A stretch of 64,000 nucleotides of DNA from Neolewinella persica DSM 23188. Its GTDB lineage: Bacteria > Bacteroidota > Bacteroidia > Chitinophagales > Saprospiraceae. Below the pieces are notes generated by a model, which saw only the letters and a program-made list of their open reading frames with translations, was not told the DNA's origin and searched no databases. The stretch is taken from assembly GCF_000373105.1 (NCBI RefSeq), contig NZ_KB890416.1:1-64000 (forward strand). The letters run 5' to 3'. The position numbers were made by a program, and so were the translations under genes. Below, one piece after another: positions 1 through 7,827 of the stretch (the stretch's first letter is position 1; each line of letters begins with the position of its first letter).

Positions 1-2
1 TT

Positions 3-260
3 CTCAAGTCAGAGCTGGGTTTGGAATCGCCAAGGCTATGGTTTTGGGACAACCGCATGAAGCTGATGAGTATCGTCACCTTGGTCTATGACTTCATGCT
101 CCAGATATTGCGCAACTGGAAAGGCTGGGTTCCTCTTTTTTTAAGAAATTACTGTCATAGAACTGGAAAGCGGTACCGAGATGTCTCGATACCGCTCTAC
201 AGACTTAGAATGGCCATCTCGATTTGCCTCACTTTAATGTGGGCTCAAAATTCGGGATGA
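3..260 (+). CDS. C-terminal fragment of a DDE-type transposase (5' end outside window)
   Basis: The frame is open from the first bases of the window to a TGA at 258-260. The peptide (WFWDNRMKLMSIVTLVYDF, then WVPLFLRNYCHRTGKR) has the look of the C-terminal end of an IS4-like transposase: an aromatic/basic stretch, a hydrophobic helix and a short basic tail. The catalytic core would lie upstream of the window, so it cannot be checked. The sequence just past the stop (247-269) recurs at 10508-10530, consistent with an insertion-sequence end. The family assignment rests on general resemblance only. Confidence 0.5.
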   Translation, partial: LKSELGLESPRLWFWDNRMKLMSIVTLVYDFMLQILRNWKGWVPLFLRNYCHRTGKRYRDVSIPLYRLRMAISICLTLMWAQNSG

Positions 261-269
261 CTCATGTTT
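247..269 (+). repeat. Possible insertion-sequence terminus, copy 1
   Basis: This 23-bp stretch with core GGGATGACTCAT spans the end of the transposase fragment. A copy with two mismatches stands alone at 10508-10530. The position at the 3' end of a transposase frame suggests an IS end; the other end lies outside the window. Confidence 0.45.
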
Positions 270-289
270 TTATTTAAAACTCCCGGACT

Positions 290-1723
290 TTAGTCCACAA
301 TGGTGATCTTCAGCATGTTCGTTCGCCGTTGTTTCTCCAAAGGCATGGAGCCGGTATTAACGATCATGTCTCCAGCCGCAACGTGCCCATTCTCCTTAAG
401 GATCCTTGTAACGTCCTCGACCGTTTGGTCGGTGCTGGTGAAGTTGTCGTAGTGGTAGCAACGGACCCCCCAGCAAAGGCTCATAGTGTTGAGCATGTGC
501 TTGAGATCACTAAAGATATAGATCTTGGCATTGGGCCGGAAGCTGGACAATTTGAAAGCCGTGTAGCCGGAACGGGTCATCCCGACGATGCCCCGGGCAC
601 CAACATTCTGTGCCGCCCAGGCGGCGGCGGAACAAACTACGTCGCTGACGAAAGTGCCACTTTTTTGGTTGGCCTTCGGCCGCTTCATTCCGATCTCGTA
701 AATCTTCTCCGCTTCGTGGATGATGGCATTCATCGCCTTAACCACGAGTTCCGGATGGCGGCCGACACTGGTTTCGCCAGAAAGCATTACGGCATCGGTA
801 CCGTCAAGTACGGCGTTGGCCACGTCCGTTACCTCCGCTCGGGTAGGTCCGGGGTTGTTGATCATGGAGTCCATCATCTGAGTCGCAACGATGACGGGGC
901 GCGCCCGCTGGATACACTTGCGGATGATCTCCTTCTGGATGATCGGCAGGCGCTCCATCGGCACTTCGATGCCGAGGTCACCACGGGCAACCATGATGGC
1001 GTTGGAATGCTTGATGATTTTGTCCAGATTTTCAATGGCTTCCGGCTTCTCGATCTTAGAAATGATCTTTGCCGGATGGCCTGCAGCGTCAATGCGCTTC
1101 TTGAGATCCTTGAGGTCTTTGGCGTAACGCACAAAGCTCAAAGCAATCCAGTTAACCGGTTGCGTAAGGATGTACTCCAGGTCTTTGAGGTCCTTCTCCG
1201 TCAGGCTGGGCAGGCTGATCTTCGTGTTAGGCAGGTTAACGCCTTTGTTCGATTTGAGGACGCCGCCGAATAGCGTTTTCAGTTTTACGGTATCGGTGCC
1301 GTTGGTTTCTACCACCTCAAACACCAGGGTGCCGTCATCGACCAACACGCGTTCTCCTACGGTAACGTCTCGTGCAAACTCCGGGTAGCTCATGTACACC
1401 CGCTCAGCATTACCGACGCACTTAGTATTCGTAAAGGTTACGATCTGACCTTCGGCTACGGGTAGGCCGTCACCTTCCATTTTACCAACGCGCAGTTTCG
1501 GTCCCTGTAAATCGGCAAGGATGCTGACGTGGGTTCCCAACTCGTCATTGAGTTTGACAATGTTTTCTATCGTGCCGCCGTGCACGTCGTGAGTGCCGTG
1601 GCTGAAATTGAGGCGAAAAACGTCTACGCCTGCTTTAATCAGTCCTTTGAGGCCTTCGTAAGAGCTGCATGCGGGGCCAACGGTGGCCACAATCTTAGTA
1701 TTCTGATGGTCGGTAATTTTCAT
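290..1723 (-). CDS. pyk: Pyruvate kinase
   Basis: It transfers phosphate from phosphoenolpyruvate to ADP in the last step of cytoplasmic glycolysis. The 477-residue length is normal. Visible are the N-terminal KIVATVGPAC strand (about 10-19), the substrate-loop RLNFSHG (about 38-44), a B domain (about 75-170), the KIEKPEA active-site lysine segment (about 223-229) and the metal-site motif MVARGDLGIEVP (about 244-255). The C-terminal allosteric domain is complete. The frame opens 14 codons earlier, but the ATG at 1721-1723 (MKITDHQ) is chosen: it fits the family start, and a -7 element TACCTTTG at 1763-1770 would overlap the longer start. It stands alone, convergent with the transposase fragment. 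Confidence 0.95.
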   Translation of the reverse strand: MKITDHQNTKIVATVGPACSSYEGLKGLIKAGVDVFRLNFSHGTHDVHGGTIENIVKLNDELGTHVSILADLQGPKLRVGKMEGDGLPVAEGQIVTFTNTKCVGNAERVYMSYPEFARDVTVGERVLVDDGTLVFEVVETNGTDTVKLKTLFGGVLKSNKGVNLPNTKISLPSLTEKDLKDLEYILTQPVNWIALSFVRYAKDLKDLKKRIDAAGHPAKIISKIEKPEAIENLDKIIKHSNAIMVARGDLGIEVPMERLPIIQKEIIRKCIQRARPVIVATQMMDSMINNPGPTRAEVTDVANAVLDGTDAVMLSGETSVGRHPELVVKAMNAIIHEAEKIYEIGMKRPKANQKSGTFVSDVVCSAAAWAAQNVGARGIVGMTRSGYTAFKLSSFRPNAKIYIFSDLKHMLNTMSLCWGVRCYHYDNFTSTDQTVEDVTRILKENGHVAAGDMIVNTGSMPLEKQRRTNMLKITIVD

Positions 1724-1762
1724 CTTGGGCGGGGGGATAGTGTAGAAAGTACAATAATACGC

Positions 1763-1770
1763 CAAAGGTA
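1763..1770 (-). promoter_or_regulatory. Putative -7 promoter element of pyk
   Basis: TACCTTTG on the minus strand matches the Bacteroidota -7 consensus TAnnTTTG, 39 bases upstream of the chosen ATG. No clear -33 TTG was seen at the usual distance. Confidence 0.45.
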
Positions 1771-1838
1771 CGTTTTTCGTAATTCATCCTTCGTTTTTAT
1801 TACAGTGGCTGGGGTTTCTGTACCGTTTGGTGACGGGG

Positions 1839-2021
1839 CTACTCGGTGAAAATTCCGGTGATGATGGTGCCGGGCAGGACCTCGGTAGTGGCGGTCAACT
1901 CCCCCGTTGAAAGATTGATGTGGAGTAGAAAATTTTTGGGCGACCCAGTGGAGTTGTTGCCCGATGTAACGATCAATGAATTGGTCGCTGAATGTAGTGC
2001 TCTAAGGTTCTTCTTTAGCAC
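1839..2021 (-). pseudogene. Remnant of a secreted-protein gene, or a very small hypothetical gene
   Basis: A 60-residue frame starts at a GTG and directly follows an in-frame stop upstream. The peptide (ALHSATNSLIVTSGNNSTG, then HINLSTGELTATTEVLPGT) reads like one blade of an extracellular repeat protein, where phrases such as 'LSTGELTAT' are common. There is no signal peptide and no good ribosome-binding context, and a similar-size frame lies on the opposite strand. A decayed fragment is the most likely reading; function cannot be stated. Confidence 0.3.
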
Positions 2022-2097
2022 AACCGTTTAGGTACAGCAAAACTGGGAATAGAAGTAGGTAAATATTGGGTTTTATGGTAAAGGCGTTTCGCTAACC

Positions 2098-2122
2098 AGG
2101 GTAGGGTAGGGTAGGGTAGGGT
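2098..2122. repeat. Short tandem repeat, five units of AGGGT
   Basis: Five perfect tandem copies of the 5-mer AGGGT lie in the gap between the 1.9-kb fragment and the end of the next gene. This is a simple-sequence repeat that could vary in number by slippage. No gene reads through it. Confidence 0.9.
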
Positions 2123-2157
2123 ACCAGAAAAATCAATAATTCGCCAATAAGCAAAGG

Positions 2158-2982
2158 TTAAAAAAGTACTTCCTCCCGACGCACCTTCAAGTTCTTATCC
2201 GCATGTGTCTTGAACAGATTGTCCCACAAAAAAGCCAATGCACCAACGGCTTTACCGGCAGTGCTTTCGACGGTAAACAGCGGGAAGAGTCGGGAATGGC
2301 TGTAAACGATAAAGCTCATGGCCAACAGCTCGCCCTCCGGGCTTTCCACGGCGTGGGTACCGCCCCAACTACGGTGCAGTACCTGATACATGAGGCGTTG
2401 CATGGCGTGGTAGGTCCATTCGTTACCGGCAGATTTTCCGTTGACCTTTAACCAAAAGTCAGCTAATCGCTCTGGCTTGAAACTGGATCCGGGGCGCAGG
2501 CTGGCCATCTCCGAACGAATGAGGCCTTCGTGGTATTCGGGGGAAAAGTCGCCAATGATTTCTTCATACGGCTGGTTGAGAAAAAGGGCGGAGCCGTCAG
2601 CGGTACCGACGGTGAAACGGCCGTTGTTTCCGGGGACGGATGCGGGCTCTACGATGAGCTCACCGCCACGGAAGACTTCAGGTACGGCGTCCCAAAACGC
2701 CTGAATGCGTTTGGGGCTGAGTGGTTTTACGGAGTAAATGGCCAGCTCCGGGACCAGGCGGGGCTGTTCGAGCTTACGACGGCCCAACCAGCTGTTGATG
2801 TGGGGTAGGGGCATCACACTGACCCAGCGTTCCTCCTCCACTTCTACCAACAGGTCCCACTCCTTGGCCGTGGCGTTGAGAAACCAGTCGTAGCCGTAGA
2901 GGCTGCCGTTGGTGGCAAAGTGTACACAACTGTTGTAGAGTTGCTTGTCGAGATCGTCTTGAGCAATAAAGCGAATGTCCAT
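2158..2982 (-). CDS. Conserved hypothetical protein, possible GNAT/FemAB-like acyltransferase fold
   Basis: The protein has 274 residues from the ATG at 2980-2982 (MDIRFIAQDDLDKQLYNSC). The frame continues 47 codons upstream, but that extension reads through the dispersed 18-bp repeat at 3049-3066 and looks untranslated. Segments such as GSLYGYDWFLNATAKEWDLL and the C-terminal LMYQVLHRSWGGTHAVESPE followed by a hydrophobic strand recall the Bacteroidota proteins of unknown function that resemble N-acyltransferases. No catalytic residue can be assigned. There is no signal peptide or membrane segment, so it is probably cytoplasmic. It is divergent from the M50-like gene at 3226. Confidence 0.6.
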   Translation of the reverse strand: MDIRFIAQDDLDKQLYNSCVHFATNGSLYGYDWFLNATAKEWDLLVEVEEERWVSVMPLPHINSWLGRRKLEQPRLVPELAIYSVKPLSPKRIQAFWDAVPEVFRGGELIVEPASVPGNNGRFTVGTADGSALFLNQPYEEIIGDFSPEYHEGLIRSEMASLRPGSSFKPERLADFWLKVNGKSAGNEWTYHAMQRLMYQVLHRSWGGTHAVESPEGELLAMSFIVYSHSRLFPLFTVESTAGKAVGALAFLWDNLFKTHADKNLKVRREEVLF

Positions 2983-3048
2983 AATAAAAAGGTTGGAATG
3001 AGATAATGCGAATGGGGCAGCTTCGTTCAATGAATGGTTGTTTTTTAG

Positions 3049-3066
3049 GGCGGGGCCGCAGGTGCA
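3049..3066 (-). repeat. Dispersed 18-bp motif (NotI-core family), intergenic copy
   Basis: The minus strand reads TGCACCTGCGGCCCCGCC (one mismatch to consensus). It lies in the divergent gap between 2982 and 3226, flanked by a T run on the GGC side. Confidence 0.85.
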
Positions 3067-3225
3067 ATGCCCCCGTCCGGGCCTTCCGGCCCGGTCCCTA
3101 AGGAGGAAGGGATTAAGGAGCAAAGGACGGCTTGGACAAAACGACCTAAGGAACGCGAAATAAATAATTCACCTCTTGGTCGAGGAATCGTGCGGAGTAT
3201 TGAGGTTAGTACTATTTTACCGGTC

Positions 3226-4338
3226 ATGAAGAAAGTACTAGGTTTTATTGCAATGTTGGCCGTGGGCGGGCTGTTGGGTTATGTGGGAGCGACCCTGGTT
3301 CTGGGAGACCGGGAACCTGATGGTGTCCCGGTGTTGCCCGAGGACTACGGCACCTATCTGCTACTGTTGTTACCCGTTATATATCTGGTAGTGGTTGGCA
3401 TACATGAATTGGGACATGTACTGGCGGGCCGATGGCAGAATTTTAAATTTTATAACCTGACGATCGGCCCCTTTGCCTGGAAGCTGGACGACGATGACCG
3501 GGTCAGGTTCGTGTGGAACAAAAACCTCAACGTTGCTGGCGGAGTAGCGGTGATGCTGCCCAACGGCAGTAATGCCTTGCGCAAGCGATTCATGTGGTTT
3601 GCCGCCGGAGGCCCGTTGGCGTCGCTGGTGCTGGCGATGACCTGTTATCCATTGGCTCAGGTCTTTGGAGAAACCTCCTTCCTGCGGTTCGTCGCTTACA
3701 CCACCGCTGCACTTTCTATAGTGATCTTCATCGCCACAATACTACCTTTTCGCACCGGAGGTTTTGCGAGCGATGGGTTGCGCATCCTGACTTTTGCCAG
3801 GAACGGTGCCACCGCTTTGGCTGACCTTACCGGGCTACGGGCCCTTGCTCACTTAAGGGCCGGCAAAGCTTACGACGAGTTACCAGTGGAGGAAATGGCC
3901 GCAGTATCGGCCAATGAGGAAGTACCCGGACAGCAACGGGTAACGATGGATTATTACCGTTACCTGCATGCCATCGGGGTAGGGGATATCGCAAAAGCCA
4001 ATAGCCTTTTTACTTCAGTTATGGACCGCCTGGACGTTTACCCTTCGGGTACGCACGGGAATTTTTTCCTGGAGGAAGCGCTCTTTTCCGCTAAATACCT
4101 AAACGACCTGCCAGCTGCTGAGGCTGCTATGGAAAAAGTGACCAGTAGTCCAATGACTGAGCCTTTGAGCATACACCTCGCTAATGCTGCGATTGCGGAA
4201 CTGAAGGGGGATGCGGAGGCTCTCGCTACGGAGCTTCCCGGTATAGAAAAGGGTTTAGCCAGGAGCATGGACCAGAGCCGGGTATCCACCATCCGAACAT
4301 GGTTGTCGGGATGGAAAGACCTGGTGGCGAAAGGCTAG
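3226..4338 (+). CDS. M50-like membrane metalloprotease with a repeat-like C-terminal region
   Basis: The 370-residue protein starts at the ATG at 3226 (MKKVLGFIAML); the frame extends upstream through repeat sequence without a better start. Hydrophobic segments lie near residues 3-25 and 42-60. The second runs into HELGH at about 60-64, the zinc-binding and catalytic HExxH motif of site-2-type proteases. Two more hydrophobic stretches follow (about 130-175). The C-terminal third is soluble and helical, with paired Ala/Leu-rich helices that could be TPR-like and might bind a partner. Membrane proteases of this type usually cut transmembrane substrates. The second zinc-ligand motif is not obvious, so activity is inferred from HELGH alone. 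Confidence 0.6.
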   Translation: MKKVLGFIAMLAVGGLLGYVGATLVLGDREPDGVPVLPEDYGTYLLLLLPVIYLVVVGIHELGHVLAGRWQNFKFYNLTIGPFAWKLDDDDRVRFVWNKNLNVAGGVAVMLPNGSNALRKRFMWFAAGGPLASLVLAMTCYPLAQVFGETSFLRFVAYTTAALSIVIFIATILPFRTGGFASDGLRILTFARNGATALADLTGLRALAHLRAGKAYDELPVEEMAAVSANEEVPGQQRVTMDYYRYLHAIGVGDIAKANSLFTSVMDRLDVYPSGTHGNFFLEEALFSAKYLNDLPAAEAAMEKVTSSPMTEPLSIHLANAAIAELKGDAEALATELPGIEKGLARSMDQSRVSTIRTWLSGWKDLVAKG

Positions 4339-4500
4339 TCATTTGGATCCACCAGTGCGTCAAGATTGAAGTTGTAACTGTGCCGAACTTTGATCTTGAT
4401 GCACTAGCTGCGTTAAGCTATCGTTAACTTCGGTCCACAAATACTGGTTCGATTGACTTTTTCCGGTTTCGTGCGTTTTATCTACCAACTAACGAATACT

Positions 4501-4719
4501 ATGCGTACCATCCAACAATTCTCCACCAACATCAACTGCGGCAGCTGCGTCCGCTCCGTTACCTCCTTTCTGGACGAGGTAGAGGGCGTAACCATCTGGC
4601 GTGTCGATGTGGATGACCCACGGAAAATCCTTTCAGTGGAGGGTTCCGCTGATCCCAAAGCAATCATTACTACCGTACAGGAGGCTGGCTTTGACATTGA
4701 GCCTTTGGTGGAAGCGTAG
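4501..4719 (+). CDS. Heavy-metal-associated (HMA) domain protein, copper-chaperone-like
   Basis: This 72-residue protein starts at the ATG at 4501 (MRTIQQFSTNINCGSC). The CGSC pair at about residues 13-16 occupies the metal-binding loop of the ferredoxin-like HMA fold (usual form CxxC), and the rest follows the strand-helix-strand pattern, ending near GFDIEPL. Such small proteins pass Cu(I) or similar ions to pumps. The usual Met before the first Cys position is Ile-Asn here. No copper pump is adjacent; the nearest candidate is the Cus-like operon at 36-41 kb. Confidence 0.75.
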   Translation: MRTIQQFSTNINCGSCVRSVTSFLDEVEGVTIWRVDVDDPRKILSVEGSADPKAIITTVQEAGFDIEPLVEA

Positions 4720-4783
4720 GTTAGTCTATTGGTCTATTGGGGGGCGACAGAGGCTGGCATTTTAGATTGCCGCCGTCCCGCTA

Positions 4784-5731
4784 TTGCTCCTTAAAACCTT
4801 TTCATTGCACCTGCGTCCGCGCCCAAGTCCGCTTCAGCTGTTACAGCACCCTGCTGCCACTGCCGCAGGAATCAGCTTGTTTTGTAAACGAGATGATCTG
4901 TATACGCTTGCCCCCGGTACGGCGCTGCAGGGAAATAAAGTGCGCAAACTGGAAGGTTTCCTTCAGGCTGCCCTAACGGGAGATCAAAAACCTGTACTCG
5001 TAAGCTTCGGTGGAGCTTACAGCAATCATCTTTCAGCGTTGTCTACTGCCGGTCGGTTGTATGAACTGCGGGTGGTGCTTTACGTACGGGGCGAAGAAGC
5101 CGATAACCCTTTACTTGATCGAGCACGAGCCGACGGGGCCTACCTGCGGCACTTATCGAGGGCGGAGTACCGCCGTAAAGGCGAGGAGGCGTGGTTAAAA
5201 GATAGACAGCTGGAACTGGCGTTGGAGTATCGTCTACCGATCAATTCCATCTGGTTCATTGCCGAAGGAGGAACCTGCCCCGATAGTGCCCGCAACGTCG
5301 GAAAGCTTTACAACGAGGTGGTGGACGAATTGGGCGCGTTGCCCGACTACCTCTGCCTAAGCGCCGGCACCGGTGGCAGTGCAGCGGGGATCATCGGCGC
5401 GGCGGAAGCCGCGACGCGAGTGGAAGTGTTTCCTGCCCTGAAAGGTAACTGGATGGCCGATGAGATCCGGCGACTCTTACCCCAGAATTCTTCAGATAAC
5501 TGGACAACGATTACGGATTACCACTTTGGTGGTTACGGTAAATTTCCGAAGGATTGGATTGTTCCCTCGGAGGGCCTGGCTAAGCGTGCGAAGATCGGTG
5601 AACCCGACTTGCCTCCATTAGAACCGATCTACACGGCTAAGCTATTCTATGGCGTTTTGGACCGGATCCGGAAAGGGGATTACCCGCCAGGGAGTTCGGT
5701 GGTGGTGGTGCATAGTGGGGGGATTTATTGA
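4784..5731 (+). CDS. PLP-dependent D-cysteine desulfhydrase / ACC deaminase family enzyme
   Basis: This is a fold-type II PLP enzyme of about 308-315 residues. GNKVRKLEG (about 50-58) holds the PLP-binding lysine, SFGGAYSNH (about 74-82) is the substrate loop, and AGTGGS is the phosphate-binding loop. Family members deaminate D-cysteine or 1-aminocyclopropane-1-carboxylate; which substrate applies cannot be told. The start is odd: there is no in-frame ATG upstream of the domain, only TTG at 4784 and TTG at 4805, and the latter overlaps the dispersed motif at 4806-4823. That motif is therefore translated as LHLRPRP at the N-terminus. The gene ends in HSGGIY, shorter than the usual glycine-rich tail. 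Confidence 0.8.
   Translation: MLLKTFSLHLRPRPSPLQLLQHPAATAAGISLFCKRDDLYTLAPGTALQGNKVRKLEGFLQAALTGDQKPVLVSFGGAYSNHLSALSTAGRLYELRVVLYVRGEEADNPLLDRARADGAYLRHLSRAEYRRKGEEAWLKDRQLELALEYRLPINSIWFIAEGGTCPDSARNVGKLYNEVVDELGALPDYLCLSAGTGGSAAGIIGAAEAATRVEVFPALKGNWMADEIRRLLPQNSSDNWTTITDYHFGGYGKFPKDWIVPSEGLAKRAKIGEPDLPPLEPIYTAKLFYGVLDRIRKGDYPPGSSVVVVHSGGIY
4806..4823 (+). repeat. Dispersed 18-bp motif, copy at the N-terminus of the PLP-enzyme gene
   Basis: TGCACCTGCGTCCGCGCC, one mismatch to consensus. It lies in the reading frame of the PLP enzyme and is translated LHLRPRP. Confidence 0.85.
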
Positions 5732-5777
5732 AGTAGAGAATGCAGGTCTTTTTATCATTCTCTAATTCATTTATTCT

Positions 5778-6302
5778 CTACCGGGCAAAAACCTGCGTCC
5801 AATACAGATCCTCCTCAGCCATACCCATCACGGTATAATCGGCTCCCATGATGTTGCGGCAATGGCCGGGGCTGGAGAGCCAGCCGGCGAACACCGCATC
5901 GACATCCGGGTAATTCCAGGCAACGTTTTCTGCCACGGTGCGCCAGGTGTAGCCGGCCCGCGTGACGCGGGTGCCTACTTTGGAGCCGTCGCTGCCGAGG
6001 TGTTGCATTTTTCTCATGTTCGCCTGGTCCGCCGAGTGGCTGCGGGCGGCAGCGGTAAGCTTTGCATTAAGGGAGACTGGGGAGACGGGTGGCATGTTGC
6101 GACTGCCACACTTGCATCCCGCCCGGCGAGTCCGGTTAACCAACTCGAGGGTTCGTAAAGAGAGCTCGTCGAAGCCAGTGGATGTCGTCACCTCGTCTTC
6201 TTCCGCCTGGTCTGGGATAGAGACACCGGTAGTAAGGTCCGTTTCACAGCCGGTACAGGAGAAGAACAAAGAGAGCAGAATAATTGGAACGAGTTGACGC
6301 AA
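5778..6302 (-). CDS. CAP-superfamily (SCP/YkwD-like) lipoprotein
   Basis: The 174-residue protein begins with a lipoprotein signal (hydrophobic core, then LFFSC with the lipid-attached Cys near 16). The CAP domain follows from about residue 50: LVNRTRRAG opens it, HSADQANMRKMQH carries the first conserved His, and AENVAW and GWLSSPGHCRNIM carry the rest of the CAP cavity including the second His. In bacteria these domains are extracytoplasmic and of mostly unknown function. Three extra Cys (CKC and GHC) could form disulfides. It is convergent with the PLP-enzyme gene. Confidence 0.85.
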   Translation of the reverse strand: MRQLVPIILLSLFFSCTGCETDLTTGVSIPDQAEEDEVTTSTGFDELSLRTLELVNRTRRAGCKCGSRNMPPVSPVSLNAKLTAAARSHSADQANMRKMQHLGSDGSKVGTRVTRAGYTWRTVAENVAWNYPDVDAVFAGWLSSPGHCRNIMGADYTVMGMAEEDLYWTQVFAR

Positions 6303-6407
6303 GGCGGGGGGGATTTGGGGGGGAGAAGCAGGATTAGGTTACCGTACCGTTCAGACGAACGGAATTGCAAACGAGCGGTGGTGAAACGCTGCTTTTCTAA
6401 GAATCAT

Positions 6408-6425
6408 TGTACCTGCGGCCGCGCC
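6408..6425 (+). repeat. Dispersed 18-bp motif, intergenic copy
   Basis: TGTACCTGCGGCCGCGCC, one mismatch to consensus. It lies in the divergent gap between the CAP lipoprotein (start 6302) and the asparaginase-like gene (start 6515). Confidence 0.85.
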
Positions 6426-6485
6426 GTAACATTTTTCTAAGGCGAAACATCGGTTGGAAAACGTTTTACTCCGCACGTGTCAACC

Positions 6486-6493
6486 TATCTTTG
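6486..6493 (+). promoter_or_regulatory. Putative -7 promoter element of the asparaginase-like gene
   Basis: TATCTTTG matches TAnnTTTG and lies 21 bases before the GTG start at 6515, implying a very short leader. No -33 TTG at standard spacing is evident. Confidence 0.45.
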
Positions 6494-6514
6494 CCGGGCA
6501 AAACTCCCAGCTAA

Positions 6515-7003
6515 GTGATTCAAATCTTCGTAACCGGCGGCACCTTTGACAAGGAATACAACTTCGTAACCGGCAAACTATTTTTTCAGGATTCAAACTT
6601 GCCTGAAATGCTGGACCGGGGGCGCTGCACCCTCGATCTGAACGTTCGTACCCTGATGATGGTCGATAGCCTGGAAATTACCGACCTCGACCGGGAGAAC
6701 ATTGCTAATAATTGTCGTGGCGTGGAGACCAATCAGATCCTGATTACTCACGGTACGGATACAATGGTAGAAACTGCTGAATACCTGGCTCAAAAGGCCA
6801 TCGCGGGTAAGACCATCGTGCTGACCGGAGCAATGATTCCTTACGCCTTCGGCTCTTCTTCAGACGGATTTTTTAACTTGGGCAGTGCATTGGCATTCGT
6901 GCAAGCACTTCCTCCGGGTGTTTATGTTGCCATGAATGGACGGTATTTCAACTGGGACGCTGTGCAAAAAAATCGAAGTACTGGTTACTTTGAGGCCGTC
7001 TGA
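6515..7003 (+). CDS. Short asparaginase-like protein (N-terminal domain only)
   Basis: This 162-residue protein starts at a GTG. It keeps the two active-site motifs of type I/II L-asparaginases: TGGTFD near residues 7-12 (first catalytic Thr) and ITHGTDTMVETA near 78-89 (second Thr-Asp pair), followed by LTGAMIP. Full-length asparaginases are about 330 residues; the whole C-terminal domain is missing, yet the frame ends cleanly at FEAV. Single-domain asparaginase-like proteins occur in bacteria, so this need not be a truncation. Hydrolysis of asparagine is inferred, not certain. The PlsC-like gene follows after 47 bases. Confidence 0.75.
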   Translation: MIQIFVTGGTFDKEYNFVTGKLFFQDSNLPEMLDRGRCTLDLNVRTLMMVDSLEITDLDRENIANNCRGVETNQILITHGTDTMVETAEYLAQKAIAGKTIVLTGAMIPYAFGSSSDGFFNLGSALAFVQALPPGVYVAMNGRYFNWDAVQKNRSTGYFEAV

Positions 7004-7050
7004 CCGTAAAGGTTCGGCAAAAAAATGTTTTCTAACCAAACGATAAGATC

Positions 7051-7641
7051 ATGATGCCCGCCTGGTTTGCCCGCTTTATGCTTCGCCTGCTTGGCGTTCG
7101 CGTTATAGATCACAATAAGGGGAACTGGCCCAGGAAGTATGTGATGCCAGTGGTTACCCATACTTCTAACCGGGACTTTTGGTACGGAGTGTATTCCCGT
7201 GCCATTCTGGGCGAGTACATTAGGTTTGTCGGGAAGGCTTCCTTGTTTAAGGGGCCACTCGGGGTGTTCCTCAAATGGATGGGCGGGGTGCCGGTGGTGC
7301 GCGAAAAGCGATCGAATTTTGTTGATTCCGTTGCCGATATTTTTAAAGAGCGTGATGAATTTCGGCTTAGCCTGGCAGTGGAAGGCACCAGGGCTAAGGT
7401 CGACCATTTCAAGACGGGCTTTTATTTTATTGCCAAAAAGGCGGGAGTCCCTTTAGTGATGTGCAAATTTGATTTTGGTAACGAGGGCGTTATTGAATTT
7501 TCAGAACCCTATCACCTAACCGACGACATCCGGGCGGATTTCGACTTCATTTACCGGTACTTTGAGGGAGCAATTGGGCTGGTGCCGGAGAATAGCTTTG
7601 TTTATGATCCTAAGGTGCTTGATCTTCTGCCGAAGGAGTAG
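7051..7641 (+). CDS. PlsC-like 1-acylglycerol-3-phosphate acyltransferase family protein
   Basis: This 196-residue protein has the acyltransferase motifs HTSNRD (HX4D, about 37-42) and VEGTR (about 110-114), plus a VPVVRE segment near 80-85. The family transfers acyl groups to lysophosphatidate or related lipids at the inner face of the membrane. It is shorter than typical PlsC (about 240) and resembles the small Bacteroidota acyltransferase set, so the exact acceptor is unknown. It is 47 bases downstream of the asparaginase-like gene and may be cotranscribed with it. Confidence 0.8.
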   Translation: MMPAWFARFMLRLLGVRVIDHNKGNWPRKYVMPVVTHTSNRDFWYGVYSRAILGEYIRFVGKASLFKGPLGVFLKWMGGVPVVREKRSNFVDSVADIFKERDEFRLSLAVEGTRAKVDHFKTGFYFIAKKAGVPLVMCKFDFGNEGVIEFSEPYHLTDDIRADFDFIYRYFEGAIGLVPENSFVYDPKVLDLLPKE

Positions 7642-7827
7642 ACGAAAACTTGCTTCGCTCGGCTGCTTCGCAGCATTAATTTCACAGAGGTTGGCACGGA
7701 GGAATGCACGGAGTACGCACAGAGGGAAATGTAGGGGCGCTCAATCGAGCAAAGCGAGCTGGCACTTGCGGTAGCACTACCCACTACCGAGGCCGAAGGC
7801 CATCTACCGAGGTCGTGCAGCGACTGT
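7642..7827. other. Repeat-rich intergenic spacer
   Basis: No gene was seen here. It holds small inverted repeats (GGCTGCTTCGCAGC around 7661-7674) and near-direct repeats of the GCACGGAG type. It lies between two convergent genes and probably includes transcription ends, but no T-tailed hairpin stands out. Confidence 0.5.

Noticed and set aside
329-1273. Long plus-strand frame opposite pyruvate kinase
   Set aside because: It is antisense to a well-conserved enzyme and its peptide has no recognisable domains.
2098-2122. AGGGT tandem repeat as a telomere-like end
   Set aside because: Only five units, internal to a bacterial chromosome and not at any end.
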